In this document: positions 1 through 7,908 of the stretch, one piece after another
Position numbering within the stretch: the first letter of the stretch is position 1
Layout of the letters: each line of letters begins with the position of its first letter
Assembly: GCA_013298775.1 (NCBI GenBank)
Contig: JAAFIV010000001.1
Location: 62,001 to 126,000, forward strand
DNA: 64,000 bases
Reading direction: 5' to 3'
DNA from: Ignavibacteria bacterium
Lineage (GTDB): Bacteria > Bacteroidota > Ignavibacteria > Kapaibacteriales > UBA4661
The notes under the pieces: model-generated
Told to the model about the DNA's origin: nothing
Seen by the model: the letters and a program-made list of their open reading frames with translations, nothing else
The model's database searches: none
Position numbers and translations under genes: made by a program

Positions 1-1
1 A

Positions 2-166
2 AATGCAGAGCGTTTGCGCCAGCGTTTCGACACCTTGCAGGAAACAAACAAACTTGAGCATGAAAAAATTGCTCGCGATGCAGAAAATGCGAGCGCGAAA
101 GCCCTTGCCGATGCAGCGATTGTGAGCCATGTTCGTGAAATTGTTCGCTTTTTCAAAGAAGCGTAG
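2..166 (+). CDS. C-terminal end of an unknown coiled-coil-like protein (partial)
   Basis: An open frame enters from the left edge and stops with TAG at 164-166, giving the last 54 residues of a protein. The visible part is rich in Ala, Glu, Lys and Arg with a heptad-like charge pattern (for example RLRQRFDTLQE and KLEHEKIARDAENA), so a helical or coiled-coil tail is likely. It ends in a short basic/aromatic segment, VREIVRFFKEA. No domain can be named from this fragment, and the start lies outside the window. It converges on the dicarboxylate transporter gene on the other strand. Confidence 0.6.
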   Translation, partial: NAERLRQRFDTLQETNKLEHEKIARDAENASAKALADAAIVSHVREIVRFFKEA

Positions 167-487
167 AAGGCTGTGTATGGGTCGGAAGATGGGCTTTGCG
201 ACAGTTGCCTCTTTGAAAAACTCAGGATGAAAGCGCAGTAAACGAACTAAACACGCACATTACGGAAGATTTCCTCCTATCTGTCTGCCATGAAAACAAT
301 CTATCCTTGAAAGAGAATGATAGGGATTTTGGAGAGATAATCATGGCTTGATATAACCTCTTTCTGGCTTCTACCACCCTCAAAGCGTGATGCAATCTAC
401 ATTCAGAAACACCAACCATTTATCCGCTTGAATTTACGCCAAGAAAACGCCCCTGTCTGCAAGCAAAAACACTGGGCAAAAAACCTC
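167..487. other. Intergenic region with no supported gene
   Basis: This stretch lies between two converging genes. A 65-codon minus-strand frame (222-419) is present but has no recognisable family, signal peptide or initiation context, so I do not call it. No clear terminator hairpin was found. Confidence 0.4.
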
Positions 488-1780
488 TCAATCACTTGCC
501 ATTCCTAGCTCTGAAGCTGCTTGCGTACTATTGAACTCGCCTTCACTTTGCGCAATCACAATCGTTGCGGCAACATTACCTACAAGATTCGTGAGCGAGC
601 GTGCTTCGGACATAAACCTGTCCACGCCAAGCAAGAGTGCTAGTCCTTGAACGGGGAGAATTTGCGTTGCCGACAGCGTTGCGGCAAGCGTTACGAAGCC
701 TGAACCAGCAACACCTGCTGCGCCTTTTGAGGTGATAAGTAAAATTCCCATGATAGAAAGCTGTTCCGCAAAAGAAAGGTGTTTTCCAAAGGCTTGTGCA
801 ATGAACATGGCTGCCATTGATAAATAAATTGCCGTACCGTCGAGATTGAAGGAATATCCCGTTGGCACGACCAATCCGACCACGTGTTTGCTGCATCCTA
901 AGCGTTCCAGCTTTTCCATGATACGCGGTAAAACGCTTTCGGAAGAAGAAGTGCCAAGAACAATCAAAAGTTCCTCGCGGATATAGCGCAAAACCTGCCA
1001 GAGCGAGACCTTATACCGCCAAAGAATGATATTGAGAATGACAAAAACAAAGAGGAAACACGTGATATATACAGCCAGCATGAGCTTTGCCAGCATCCAT
1101 AGCGAGCCGACCCCGAATTTCCCGACAGTGAACGCCATTGCGCCGAAGGCACCAAGCGGTGCGACCTTCATCACAATACCGATAATGCGAAAAAAGACTG
1201 CCCCCACACGCTCCAATCCCTCACGAATAGGCACTCCTTGTTCGCCCGTGCCAGCCAGTGCAACGCCAAAAAGAATCGCAAAAAACAGCACTTGCAACAT
1301 ATTTCCTTCGGTAAATGCACCAAAAGCAAATTCTGGTACAATATTCATCATGAATTTCAACACGGTCGTTTGCTTGGCGGCTGTGGCATATTCGGAAACA
1401 TCTGCATTAGTAGCCGCGCTAATATCTATGCCGCTTCCAGGCTGCGTAAGATGTACCACAAGAAGCCCGATTCCGAGTGCGAGTATGGTTACACATTGAA
1501 AATAGAGAAAGGCTTTCAGCCCAACTTTTCCCACCTTACGAAGATTGCCAATAGAAGCGATGCCCGTAACAATGGTAATAAAAATCACAGGCGCAATCAC
1601 CATTTTGATAAGTTTAATAAAAATGTCGCCCAGTGGCTTGAGTGAGACGGCAATATCGGGCGCAAATCCTCCCAAAAGCGCACCAATACTTACGCAAACG
1701 AAGACCTGTACGGTAAGATTTTTATACCATCGTTTTGTGCCGGATGCTGGCTCTGGCGCGAGATGCTGGCTCATGGACAT
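488..1780 (-). CDS. dctA: DctA-type C4-dicarboxylate:cation symporter (DAACS family)
   Basis: A secondary transporter of the glutamate/dicarboxylate:cation symporter family, expected to import succinate, fumarate or malate (or acidic amino acids) with protons or sodium across the inner membrane. The 430-residue length is normal for DctA. Family hallmarks are visible: the serine-rich hairpin SSSESVLPRIMEKLE, the GYSFNLDGTAIY helix, and the C-terminal DRFMSEARSLTNLVGN motif. The frame stays open 50 codons further upstream, but that stretch runs through a repeat element and has no membrane-protein character, so the ATG at 1780 (MSMSQHLAPEP) is chosen; the ATG at 1774 is an alternative. Substrate among the dicarboxylates is an inference. 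The repeat 1825-1968 sits in its 5' region and may affect its expression. Confidence 0.9.
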   Translation of the reverse strand: MSMSQHLAPEPASGTKRWYKNLTVQVFVCVSIGALLGGFAPDIAVSLKPLGDIFIKLIKMVIAPVIFITIVTGIASIGNLRKVGKVGLKAFLYFQCVTILALGIGLLVVHLTQPGSGIDISAATNADVSEYATAAKQTTVLKFMMNIVPEFAFGAFTEGNMLQVLFFAILFGVALAGTGEQGVPIREGLERVGAVFFRIIGIVMKVAPLGAFGAMAFTVGKFGVGSLWMLAKLMLAVYITCFLFVFVILNIILWRYKVSLWQVLRYIREELLIVLGTSSSESVLPRIMEKLERLGCSKHVVGLVVPTGYSFNLDGTAIYLSMAAMFIAQAFGKHLSFAEQLSIMGILLITSKGAAGVAGSGFVTLAATLSATQILPVQGLALLLGVDRFMSEARSLTNLVGNVAATIVIAQSEGEFNSTQAASELGMASD

Positions 1781-1824
1781 GGCTATTGTGTTGGTGAAAG
1801 TTATTCGCGAAAAGTTGTTATTTT

Positions 1825-1968
1825 GTAACTGGTCAGGTCTTCTCGTCGGGCGGCTGTTATCACAAGTGCAGTAGCCGTCCGGCGAGTGGTGTGCAAGCGA
1901 CGCACCCGCCGTAAGGCAGCATTTACGCACTCTTCAGCCGCCCGACGGGAAGATGCCTGACTAGTTAC
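1825..1968. repeat. Mobile hairpin element R1, copy A (GTAACTGGTCAGG ends)
   Basis: A 144-bp element with imperfect ~32-bp terminal inverted repeats starting GTAACTGGTCAGG and including GTCGGGCGGCTG, repeated as its complement at 1935-1968. A second inverted pair lies inside. Flanks are GTTATTTT (1817-1824) and ATTATTTT (1969-1976), a 7-of-8 match that looks like an 8-bp target duplication. No coding capacity. Further copies are at 37098-37243 and 49586-49698. I interpret it as a non-autonomous (MITE-like) transposon. Confidence 0.8.
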
Positions 1969-1979
1969 ATTATTTTTTT

Positions 1980-2240
1980 GTAACTGGTCAAGCCTTCCAG
2001 TCCTACGCTTTCCTGAGCATAGAACGGGTTTCGCAGTAATGGGTTTCCTAGGAAACAGTGCCATGAAACCCGTTCTAAGGTTGTGGACATAATTACGCTC
2101 GCTACATTGGGCAGACAAGAGTGTCTGCTTGTGCCGAAGCCAGTGTTTATCAGTAGCGCAGACACTCTTGTCTGCGCCACGAGATGCCAATATATTGTGT
2201 CCACAACCTTACCGTTCAGAAACGGTAGGACGGGAAGACT
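1980..2240. repeat. Mobile hairpin element R2, copy A, interrupted by another element
   Basis: Left arm begins GTAACTGGTCA like R1, then runs through TCCTACGCTTTC to AGAACGGGTTTC. The right arm has the complementary GAAACCCGTTCT (2066-2077) and resumes with ACCGTTCAGAAACGGTAGG (2211-2229) and ACGGGAAGACT. The uninterrupted relative is at 44774-44925. The break in the right arm is filled by the 132-bp element at 2078-2209. Confidence 0.7.
2078..2209. mobile_element. 132-bp TA-flanked element nested inside R2
   Basis: Exact 12-bp terminal inverted repeats (AGGTTGTGGACA at 2078-2089, TGTCCACAACCT at 2198-2209) are flanked by TA on both sides (2076-2077 and 2210-2211), as expected for IS630/Tc1-mariner-type targets. 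Inside is a hairpin made of GACAAGAGTGTCTGC and GCAGACACTCTTGTCTGC. It interrupts the right arm of R2, so it inserted after R2 was in place. It encodes nothing recognisable. Confidence 0.75.
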
Positions 2241-2474
2241 AAATTGAAAGGATTGTATTCCCTTTTGCATGTATAGTGCATTTTTCTCTCTGAATTTTAC
2301 AAACTCGGTATTCTGAGCGGCTCATAAAATCTGGGTTTTCAAAAATGTAACAGAAAGCGGGAAAAGAGAAGAGAAATTTTTTTTGGAAAAAAGTTATATG
2401 CTCCTTAAATTAGTATTCTATCTAAAGAACACGCGCGATTTTTAGCGAATGTTTAGATACGTTGTCTGCACTCA

Positions 2475-2557
2475 GCGGAGGTGGCGAAATGGCAGACGCA
2501 CCACTCTAAGGAGGTGGAGCCTTAACGGGCGTGCGGGTTCAAGTCCCGCTCTCCGCA
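2475..2557 (+). tRNA. tRNA-Leu, anticodon AAG (2508-2510)
   Basis: A class II tRNA fold can be drawn. The acceptor stem pairs 2475-2481 with 2550-2556 (one G-U at the inner end) and the discriminator base is A at 2557. The D-arm sequence is GGCGAAATGGCAGACGC. The anticodon stem is CCACT/GGTGG around loop CTAAGGA, followed by a long variable arm and a T arm GCGGG/CCCGC with loop TTCAAGT. Long variable arm, D-arm and discriminator A indicate leucine. The loop places AAG as anticodon, which would read CUU and, if A34 is deaminated to inosine, also CUC and CUA. The CCA end is not encoded. A strong terminator follows at once. Confidence 0.88.
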
Positions 2558-2566
2558 CTTTTGAAT

Positions 2567-2610
2567 ACACAAAACCCTTGTACAATCAACGTTGTACAAG
2601 GGTTTTGTGT
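2567..2610 (+). terminator. Intrinsic terminator of the tRNA-Leu gene
   Basis: A perfect 19-bp stem (2567-2585 with 2592-2610) closes a 6-base loop (TCAACG), followed by a T-rich stretch. It begins only ten bases after the tRNA end. The stem is itself nearly symmetric (T-rich on both sides), so it could act in both directions. Confidence 0.85.
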
Positions 2611-2922
2611 TTTGTGCGTATTTTGATACTACCTAGAACCTGCGAACAGTTCTACACAGTTCAGCATCATATCGTTATAGGCAGTTATTTTACTCGCAAT
2701 TACATTCAAAATAGCCATCGTTCATCGTTCCAATCTCTAACAAAATTTTCATCCGATGCCCGTAAAAAGTGGCTATTGAGCGCAGTTCTTCGTATATTTG
2801 AATAAGTGCGGCAAATAGTTTACACATCAACGGTTTTTGCTGCTCTTGCCTTGTATTTCAAGAATTTATCCACTTTCGGTACGAATATTTTGCTTGCATT
2901 CAAGCGAAAAAAGGATATTGCT
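2611..2922. promoter_or_regulatory. Upstream region of the DUF4397-like gene
   Basis: A 312-bp AT-rich stretch between the tRNA terminator and the next gene. It must carry the promoter for the secreted protein at 2923, but I see no convincing -33/-7 pair and no dyad operator. The reading frame of the downstream gene is open back to 2806, but that N-terminal part is not signal-peptide-like. Confidence 0.3.
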
Positions 2923-4950
2923 ATGAACAACGCACCATCACCTCGTCTTTTCTCGCGCTCTGCACTTCGCCGTCTGCGCACCATGTGTTTTCCTCCGTCT
3001 TTTTCTGCCTCATTTACCGCATCAATACTGGTTGCGTCGCTCTTGATGTTTTGTCGTTTCGCCGTGCAGGTACAAGCTCAACAGCCCGCAGTTACTTTCC
3101 AGCTTATTCACCTCGCACCAGAAGCGACACTGAGTCCCGTTGCGTTTTGGGCAGGGCTTCCCGTTGGAACAAGTACAGTTTTTGCCCCAGTATCGCAAAA
3201 TATTTCTTTTCGTGGCGCAACGCCCGCTATTTCTGGCTTTCCGCCTGCTGTTCCTTCCTTAGCACCTCTTGCAAATGTTCCTCTTGGAGCGAATATCACT
3301 CGCGTCACAAGCACTAATGGTACAACAGATGTTCTCCGTGCAGCAACAGGCATTCGTTTGCTTAATGGCGCAAACTATGTGTTTATCACGGGTTTGAGCG
3401 ATACCGCTAATTACGCGCCCAATCCTCAAGGCATTGCACGTGGCTTGAATATTTACACCATTGGCGGCGATACGCTCTCATTTCCACAGAACTTTACGCG
3501 TCTTATTTACTTGAATGGCACAACAGATTCGCCTCAATCTGGATTAGATTTCGTTATTCGTGAGCTAGGGCGAATTGTCGTACGCGGTATGGGCTTCACA
3601 AGCCTCATTGGTGATGTCATTCCCACCGACGATTACACGATTGATGTCTATACCAATAACGGCAGCGTACTAGTAAATTCCTTCCGTTTACCGCTTCGCT
3701 CGCAGCTAAACGCAGCAGGACAGCGCGTTGTTTTGACAACAACCGGCTTTTTCACTCCCGCGACGAACCGCAACGGACCAGCTTTCGGAATGCTCGCCGT
3801 GCCACATACTAGCACAGGTGTAGCAACGGTGCTACAAACAACCACACCGCCTTCACCAGCACAAAATCCTTTCGGTGAAACACGCCTTGCTCCCGTGAGT
3901 TTGCAAGCCGTTCATGCGGCTGCCGACCCCGCCGCATCTAGCGTTGGCGTGTGGTTGGGAACAATGGCACTCATGCCGCCGACTTTCCAATTTTTCCCGA
4001 TTGCGAGCAATTTCCCCTTCCGCAGTGCAACACCGACCATCACCAGCATTGGCGGGATATTGCCGCTTTCGGCTGCTTTGAACATGAATAATTTTAGTTT
4101 GAATATCACAGCACCAAACCAAACCGCCCCTACGCCGACGCTTCGCGGCTTTACAGGGTATGGTTTACAACAAGGCGGGAACTGGGCAATAGCAATGGGT
4201 GTTTTAGACACAACGCGCTTCGCCCGCAATCCCGAAGGGCGCAGTACGAGTTTAACTATTTTGCCACTTGTTGATACAACAACGACAGTTGCAAATTCCA
4301 ATGTTCGTATTCGCTTTATCAATGCAGTAACCGACGCAGGACAGCTTGAAATCGTGCTTCGTGGCTTTACCGAAAGCGTGCGCCCACTGAGTTATGCTAC
4401 GGGTGGTATCAATGCAGTGCTACCAGTTTCGGATTATATTTTTGATGTGCGCCAAGTAGGAAGCACCACAATTCTTGGCACATTCAGCGCGGAATTTGCG
4501 CGGCAGGGCTTGGGCGGAAAACGTGTGCTTGTTGCCGCAACGGGCTTTATTTCGCCCCTGCGGAATCAAGCTGGTCCATCGCTTGGTTTGCTTGTTGCGG
4601 TGAACGATAGCGGCGGACGCAGCTTTATGATGCCGACGCTTGCTCTCTCCGTCCGCGATAATGGCGGATTAACGGTACAATCACAAGGAATGACCATATT
4701 TCCCATTTCGCCAAACCCAGCTCGCGACCAAGCAATTCTCAACTTTGGGTTGAATGAAAGCATGCGTGCTTCGGTGGAAGTGATTGATGCTGGAGGGCGC
4801 ACCGTATGGGCTTCCGAAGCCCAACAATATACAACGGGCAAACATTCTCTCACGATTGACACGCAAAATCTAGCGCAAGGCGCGTACATTGTGCGTTTGG
4901 GCAATAGCACTGGAGGCAACGTCGTTACACGCTTGTCGGTGGTGAAGTGA
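2923..4950 (+). CDS. Secreted T9SS cargo protein with two DUF4397-like modules
   Basis: A 675-residue exported protein. A basic N-terminus and hydrophobic stretch (SFTASILVASLLMFCRFAV, ending VQAQQ) form a signal peptide. Two ~230-residue modules of similar layout follow: the first from about VTFQLIHLAPEATLSPVAFW, the second from VSLQAVHAAADPAASSVGVW. Each contains a YTIDVY/YIFDVR strand and ends in a G-FGMLAV or L-GLLVAV strand. The pattern resembles DUF4397 domains. The last ~85 residues (FPISPNPARDQAILNFGL through AQGAYIVRLGN) are a type A T9SS sorting domain. The ATG at 2923 is chosen because an AAAAAGGAT stretch precedes it; a later Met (residue 21) would also leave a full signal peptide. 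It is probably a cell-surface or released protein of unknown role. Confidence 0.8.
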   Translation: MNNAPSPRLFSRSALRRLRTMCFPPSFSASFTASILVASLLMFCRFAVQVQAQQPAVTFQLIHLAPEATLSPVAFWAGLPVGTSTVFAPVSQNISFRGATPAISGFPPAVPSLAPLANVPLGANITRVTSTNGTTDVLRAATGIRLLNGANYVFITGLSDTANYAPNPQGIARGLNIYTIGGDTLSFPQNFTRLIYLNGTTDSPQSGLDFVIRELGRIVVRGMGFTSLIGDVIPTDDYTIDVYTNNGSVLVNSFRLPLRSQLNAAGQRVVLTTTGFFTPATNRNGPAFGMLAVPHTSTGVATVLQTTTPPSPAQNPFGETRLAPVSLQAVHAAADPAASSVGVWLGTMALMPPTFQFFPIASNFPFRSATPTITSIGGILPLSAALNMNNFSLNITAPNQTAPTPTLRGFTGYGLQQGGNWAIAMGVLDTTRFARNPEGRSTSLTILPLVDTTTTVANSNVRIRFINAVTDAGQLEIVLRGFTESVRPLSYATGGINAVLPVSDYIFDVRQVGSTTILGTFSAEFARQGLGGKRVLVAATGFISPLRNQAGPSLGLLVAVNDSGGRSFMMPTLALSVRDNGGLTVQSQGMTIFPISPNPARDQAILNFGLNESMRASVEVIDAGGRTVWASEAQQYTTGKHSLTIDTQNLAQGAYIVRLGNSTGGNVVTRLSVVK

Positions 4951-4969
4951 TTGTCCTGAATTTCAGCTC

Positions 4970-5114
4970 TGTACACGACAAAACTGTTTTCACAGTGGCA
5001 CAGACATTCTTGTCTGTGAGTGTTAGTGCGGGTTTCAGGCGACAAACACAGACAAGAATCTCTGTGCTACTGAAGCCTAATCTTACGCGCTTTACAAAGG
5101 TTTTGTTGTGTACA
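4970..5114. repeat. TA-target hairpin element R3, copy A
   Basis: Ends TGTACACGACAAAAC (4970-4984) and GTTTTGTTGTGTACA (5100-5114) are inverted repeats with one mismatch. If the outer TA pairs are target duplications, the element proper is CACGACAAAA to TTTTGTTGTG. The core holds CACAGACATTCTTGTCTGTG and a partner near ACACAGACAAGAATCTCTG, giving internal hairpins. Related copies: 34334-34468, 40696-40836 and 63071-63216. It lies between the T9SS protein and the desaturase gene. Confidence 0.75.
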
Positions 5115-5225
5115 AAAGAATTCAGTACCGTTTTTTCAGAGAAGAGCCTTTTATTTTTACCGCGAACACCTCTGTTCGCATGATTTCGCAATACTGTTCC
5201 ACTTTTTTTCATTTTTTTTCATCGT

Positions 5226-6200
5226 ATGCTCAAATACAAAGCTGATTGGCGAAGCCTCGCCTTTTTGACCGCAATGGTTGCCATACTCGTAACGAATTGG
5301 ACAATCGGATTTAATCCGGTTCTCTATTTCCTCACGCTCTATCTCGCAATTACGGCGGCGGTTATCGCACACAACCACAATCACGTTCCGATGTGGAAAA
5401 ATCAAACCTTGAACCACATCACCGATTATTGGATTACACTTTTTTATGGTTTCCCCGTTTTTGCGTGGATTCCGACGCACAATCGCAATCACCACCACTA
5501 TACCAATCGCGAAGGTGATTACACCATAACATACCGTTACAGCGAAAATAACAACTTGGGTACGGTTATCACCTATCCAGCAGTAAGCAGTTATTTCCAA
5601 AAGTTTCCGATTACCGCTTATTTACAAGACCTTTGGACACGCAATCGCTCGAAATTTTTGATTTCGATGGGTCAGGGTGTTGCACTCGTCGCATTTTTGG
5701 CAACGGCATTGTATCTGGATTGGCAAAAAGCATTGTTGTACATTATTATTCCGCAACAAGTTTCTACCTTTACGGTGTTGGTGTTTAATTACATTCAGCA
5801 CGTGCATGCAGACGAGGAATCGGAGTATAATCACTCACGCAATTTTGTAAGCAAATTCACCAACTGGACACTCTTCAATAACGGCTTGCACACAGCACAC
5901 CACATCCGCGCAAACACGCATTGGAGCGAGGTTCCAGCATTGCACGCAAAAATTGACCACTTGATTGATGATTCTCTCAAAGAGCGTGGTTTCTGGCCCT
6001 ATATGATTCGCACGTACCTTGTTGCGCCAATTGTTCCGTCTGTTCGCCGCCATTCTATGCGCTTGGAGCGTATGGCGCGTGAAGCAGCAGCCCGCGAAGT
6101 AGCAGCAATGGACAAAGGTGCAATCCCGTCTGAACACGGACACGGACATCATGCACATACACATCATCATGGGCATCATCAAGCAACAGCAAAAGCCTGA
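5226..6200 (+). CDS. Membrane fatty-acid desaturase
   Basis: A 324-residue integral membrane di-iron desaturase/hydroxylase. Three histidine boxes are visible: HNHNH (49-53), HNRNHHH (85-91) and HTAHH (222-226), with an extra QHVH at 191-194. Hydrophobic spans lie before the first box and around residues 148-190. It probably introduces a double bond into acyl chains of membrane lipids using oxygen and an electron donor; the regiospecificity cannot be told. The C-terminal ~25 residues are very histidine-rich (HGHGHHAHTHHHGHH), which is not part of the catalytic fold and may bind metal. The start ATG follows an AT-rich stretch without a clear Shine-Dalgarno sequence. It stands alone as a transcription unit. 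Confidence 0.88.
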   Translation: MLKYKADWRSLAFLTAMVAILVTNWTIGFNPVLYFLTLYLAITAAVIAHNHNHVPMWKNQTLNHITDYWITLFYGFPVFAWIPTHNRNHHHYTNREGDYTITYRYSENNNLGTVITYPAVSSYFQKFPITAYLQDLWTRNRSKFLISMGQGVALVAFLATALYLDWQKALLYIIIPQQVSTFTVLVFNYIQHVHADEESEYNHSRNFVSKFTNWTLFNNGLHTAHHIRANTHWSEVPALHAKIDHLIDDSLKERGFWPYMIRTYLVAPIVPSVRRHSMRLERMAREAAAREVAAMDKGAIPSEHGHGHHAHTHHHGHHQATAKA

Positions 6201-6258
6201 GAAATGATATTGGCTCATAGATATTTACTCACTCACCGTACGCAAACTAAGCAATACC

Positions 6259-6360
6259 GCCCTCACCCAACCCTCTCCCAGAGGGAGAGGGCTTCAGAAT
6301 CTTTTGCCTTCCAACCCTCGCCCTTTGGGAGAGGGTCTCGCATAGCGAGGGGTGAGGGTA
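6259..6360. repeat. CCCTCACCC-type hairpin repeat, copy 1
   Basis: Outer arms GCCCTCACCC and GGGTGAGGG pair, and inner arms CCCTCTCCCAGAGGGAGAGGG and CCCTCGCCCTTTGGGAGAGGG each form their own hairpin. The same layout recurs at 38165-38266 and 48107-48210, always between genes. Confidence 0.8.
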
Positions 6361-6460
6361 GCACGAGGACTTGCGTAAGGTGAATTACTTATAGATATTT
6401 ACTCAGTTCTATTTGCCCATGTTCTAAGAGTTTGCTATCTTCCTTCGTCTGAAGATGTTC

Positions 6461-6501
6461 AAGTTCCGTTATCTCTTGTGGTAACGGAACTTGATTTTTT
6501 T
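6461..6501 (+). terminator. Intrinsic terminator
   Basis: An 11-bp stem (AAGTTCCGTTA with TAACGGAACTT) closes a 10-base loop and is followed by GATTTTTTTT. It lies 260 bp after the desaturase stop and before the CPBP protease gene, on the far side of the CCCTCACCC repeat, so it probably ends desaturase transcripts. Confidence 0.8.
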
Positions 6502-6631
6502 AGGAGAGCTAGAAACGTATGTGGAAGACTTCTCAGCCGCTACAAATCTGCACGTATATAGTCTGCATATACATCAAGATATATCTCTGTTCTCTTCATC
6601 AACCTCATTCATTCAATAACCCCTTGCTCGC

Positions 6632-7783
6632 ATGAGTGCATCGCATGAACCCCCTTTTGATGACGACTCAACGCCCCGCGACCAAACTAATGACAATAGC
6701 GATACGAGCAGTAATAGCGATAACAACACCAACGATAAAATAACGGAAAACAGCACTCATCAGGATAAACCCGCCGAACAAGCTCCGGAAATGATCATTC
6801 CGCCAAGCGAGATTCCACCAGACGAGATTCCACCAAGCGAGTTTCCGCAAGCTATTCAGCCTCTCCTTGCCCCCGATGACCAGATTTTACGTGCCGAAGA
6901 GCGCGAAGAACCATTTGCGCACGCGAAATATGCTTTTGTTGCGGTATTTGGAATTTACTTGATGTATCAGTTTGCTGGTGGTGCGCTCCATTCGGCGATG
7001 CGCTCGCAGTCTATCACGGCTGCCGCTATTGTTCAGGGTGTTGGGCAGGTGTTCTTTATGCTTGTTCCCGCGCTCTTTGTTATGCGCTACTCTCCGCTTC
7101 GCATGGAAGGTTTGATGCGCTTTGGCGGGGAAATTACGCTTTTACAGTGGTGCGCAGGACTCGTGGGCGTGTTTGGTGTGCAGCTTTTCGATGCAGGATT
7201 TATCGTCGTGCAGGAGCGGACGCTTCCGCATATTGCGCCACAATTTTTTGAGCAATTGCGCCATTGGTCGGAATTAGTCGAGCAGGCGTACCGAGATTTT
7301 TTTGCTGGTACAACCGCTTGGCAAGCCCTTCGTGCGTTAATCATTGGCGCAGTCGTGCCAGCATTTGCGGAGGAGATGCTGTTTCGCGGATTATTTCAGC
7401 GTTCTTTAGAGGAAGTATATTCTGTACGTCGCGCTATTGTTATCACGGCAGTCATTTTTGGGATGTTGCATTTCAATCCCCTTTCGCTTGTGCCGCTCAT
7501 GCTGATTGGAGCATATTTAGGATTTTTAGCATACTACACACAAAGCCTTGCACTGCCGATAGTTGCTCACTTTCTCAGCAATGCTATTGCTATTGTCGCG
7601 CTCTTTGCACCGCAGCAAAACGGCGAATTACCGCCACAAAGTATCACACTTCTTCAAGCGTGCTTGCTTGCTTTGCTTGGTATTGTTATATTGTCGCTCG
7701 CGTTTATCACGATTCTTCGCCAAACTCCCCAAGCAACTGTTCGCCAAAGCGCATCGGAGCTTGCTCGGCAGGATAAAGAATAA
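6632..7783 (+). CDS. CPBP-family (CAAX-like) intramembrane metalloprotease
   Basis: A 383-residue membrane protein of the Abi/CPBP family (glutamic-type or metal-dependent intramembrane proteases). The signature is complete: EEMLFRG at 247-253, FGMLH with H280, and H313/N317 in VAHFLSN. About eight hydrophobic segments follow residue 98. Unusually, the first ~97 residues are acidic, Asn/Ser/Asp-rich and disordered, with a short Pro repeat (IPPSEIPPDEIPPSEFP, ~56-72). It is probably a cytoplasmic or periplasmic low-complexity tail. In bacteria these proteins serve in self-immunity to peptides or in membrane-protein processing; no bacteriocin gene is nearby, so the substrate is unknown. Confidence 0.85.
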   Translation: MSASHEPPFDDDSTPRDQTNDNSDTSSNSDNNTNDKITENSTHQDKPAEQAPEMIIPPSEIPPDEIPPSEFPQAIQPLLAPDDQILRAEEREEPFAHAKYAFVAVFGIYLMYQFAGGALHSAMRSQSITAAAIVQGVGQVFFMLVPALFVMRYSPLRMEGLMRFGGEITLLQWCAGLVGVFGVQLFDAGFIVVQERTLPHIAPQFFEQLRHWSELVEQAYRDFFAGTTAWQALRALIIGAVVPAFAEEMLFRGLFQRSLEEVYSVRRAIVITAVIFGMLHFNPLSLVPLMLIGAYLGFLAYYTQSLALPIVAHFLSNAIAIVALFAPQQNGELPPQSITLLQACLLALLGIVILSLAFITILRQTPQATVRQSASELARQDKE

Positions 7784-7908
7784 AACACACAGAATACAAT
7801 AAAGAGAATACGACGGAGAGAATCAATCCTATTCTCGTGCTTTATCCGCCACCCTTTTCAACGATGACTTCTAACCGTTCCTTTTCACTTTTTCCACATT
7901 TGGGCATT

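Noticed and set aside
222-419. 65-codon minus-strand frame near the left edge
   Set aside because: No recognisable motif or initiation signal; overlaps nothing conserved.
1781-1930. N-terminal extension of the dicarboxylate transporter
   Set aside because: These 50 codons run largely through repeat R1 and are polar and Cys/Arg-rich; the true DctA start fits the ATG at 1780.
2449-2805. 118-codon plus-strand frame across the tRNA
   Set aside because: It runs through the tRNA-Leu gene and its terminator; the sequence is not protein-like.
6632-7783. CPBP protease as a bacteriocin immunity gene
   Set aside because: No leader-peptide, bacteriocin or ABC-exporter gene is close to either CPBP copy.
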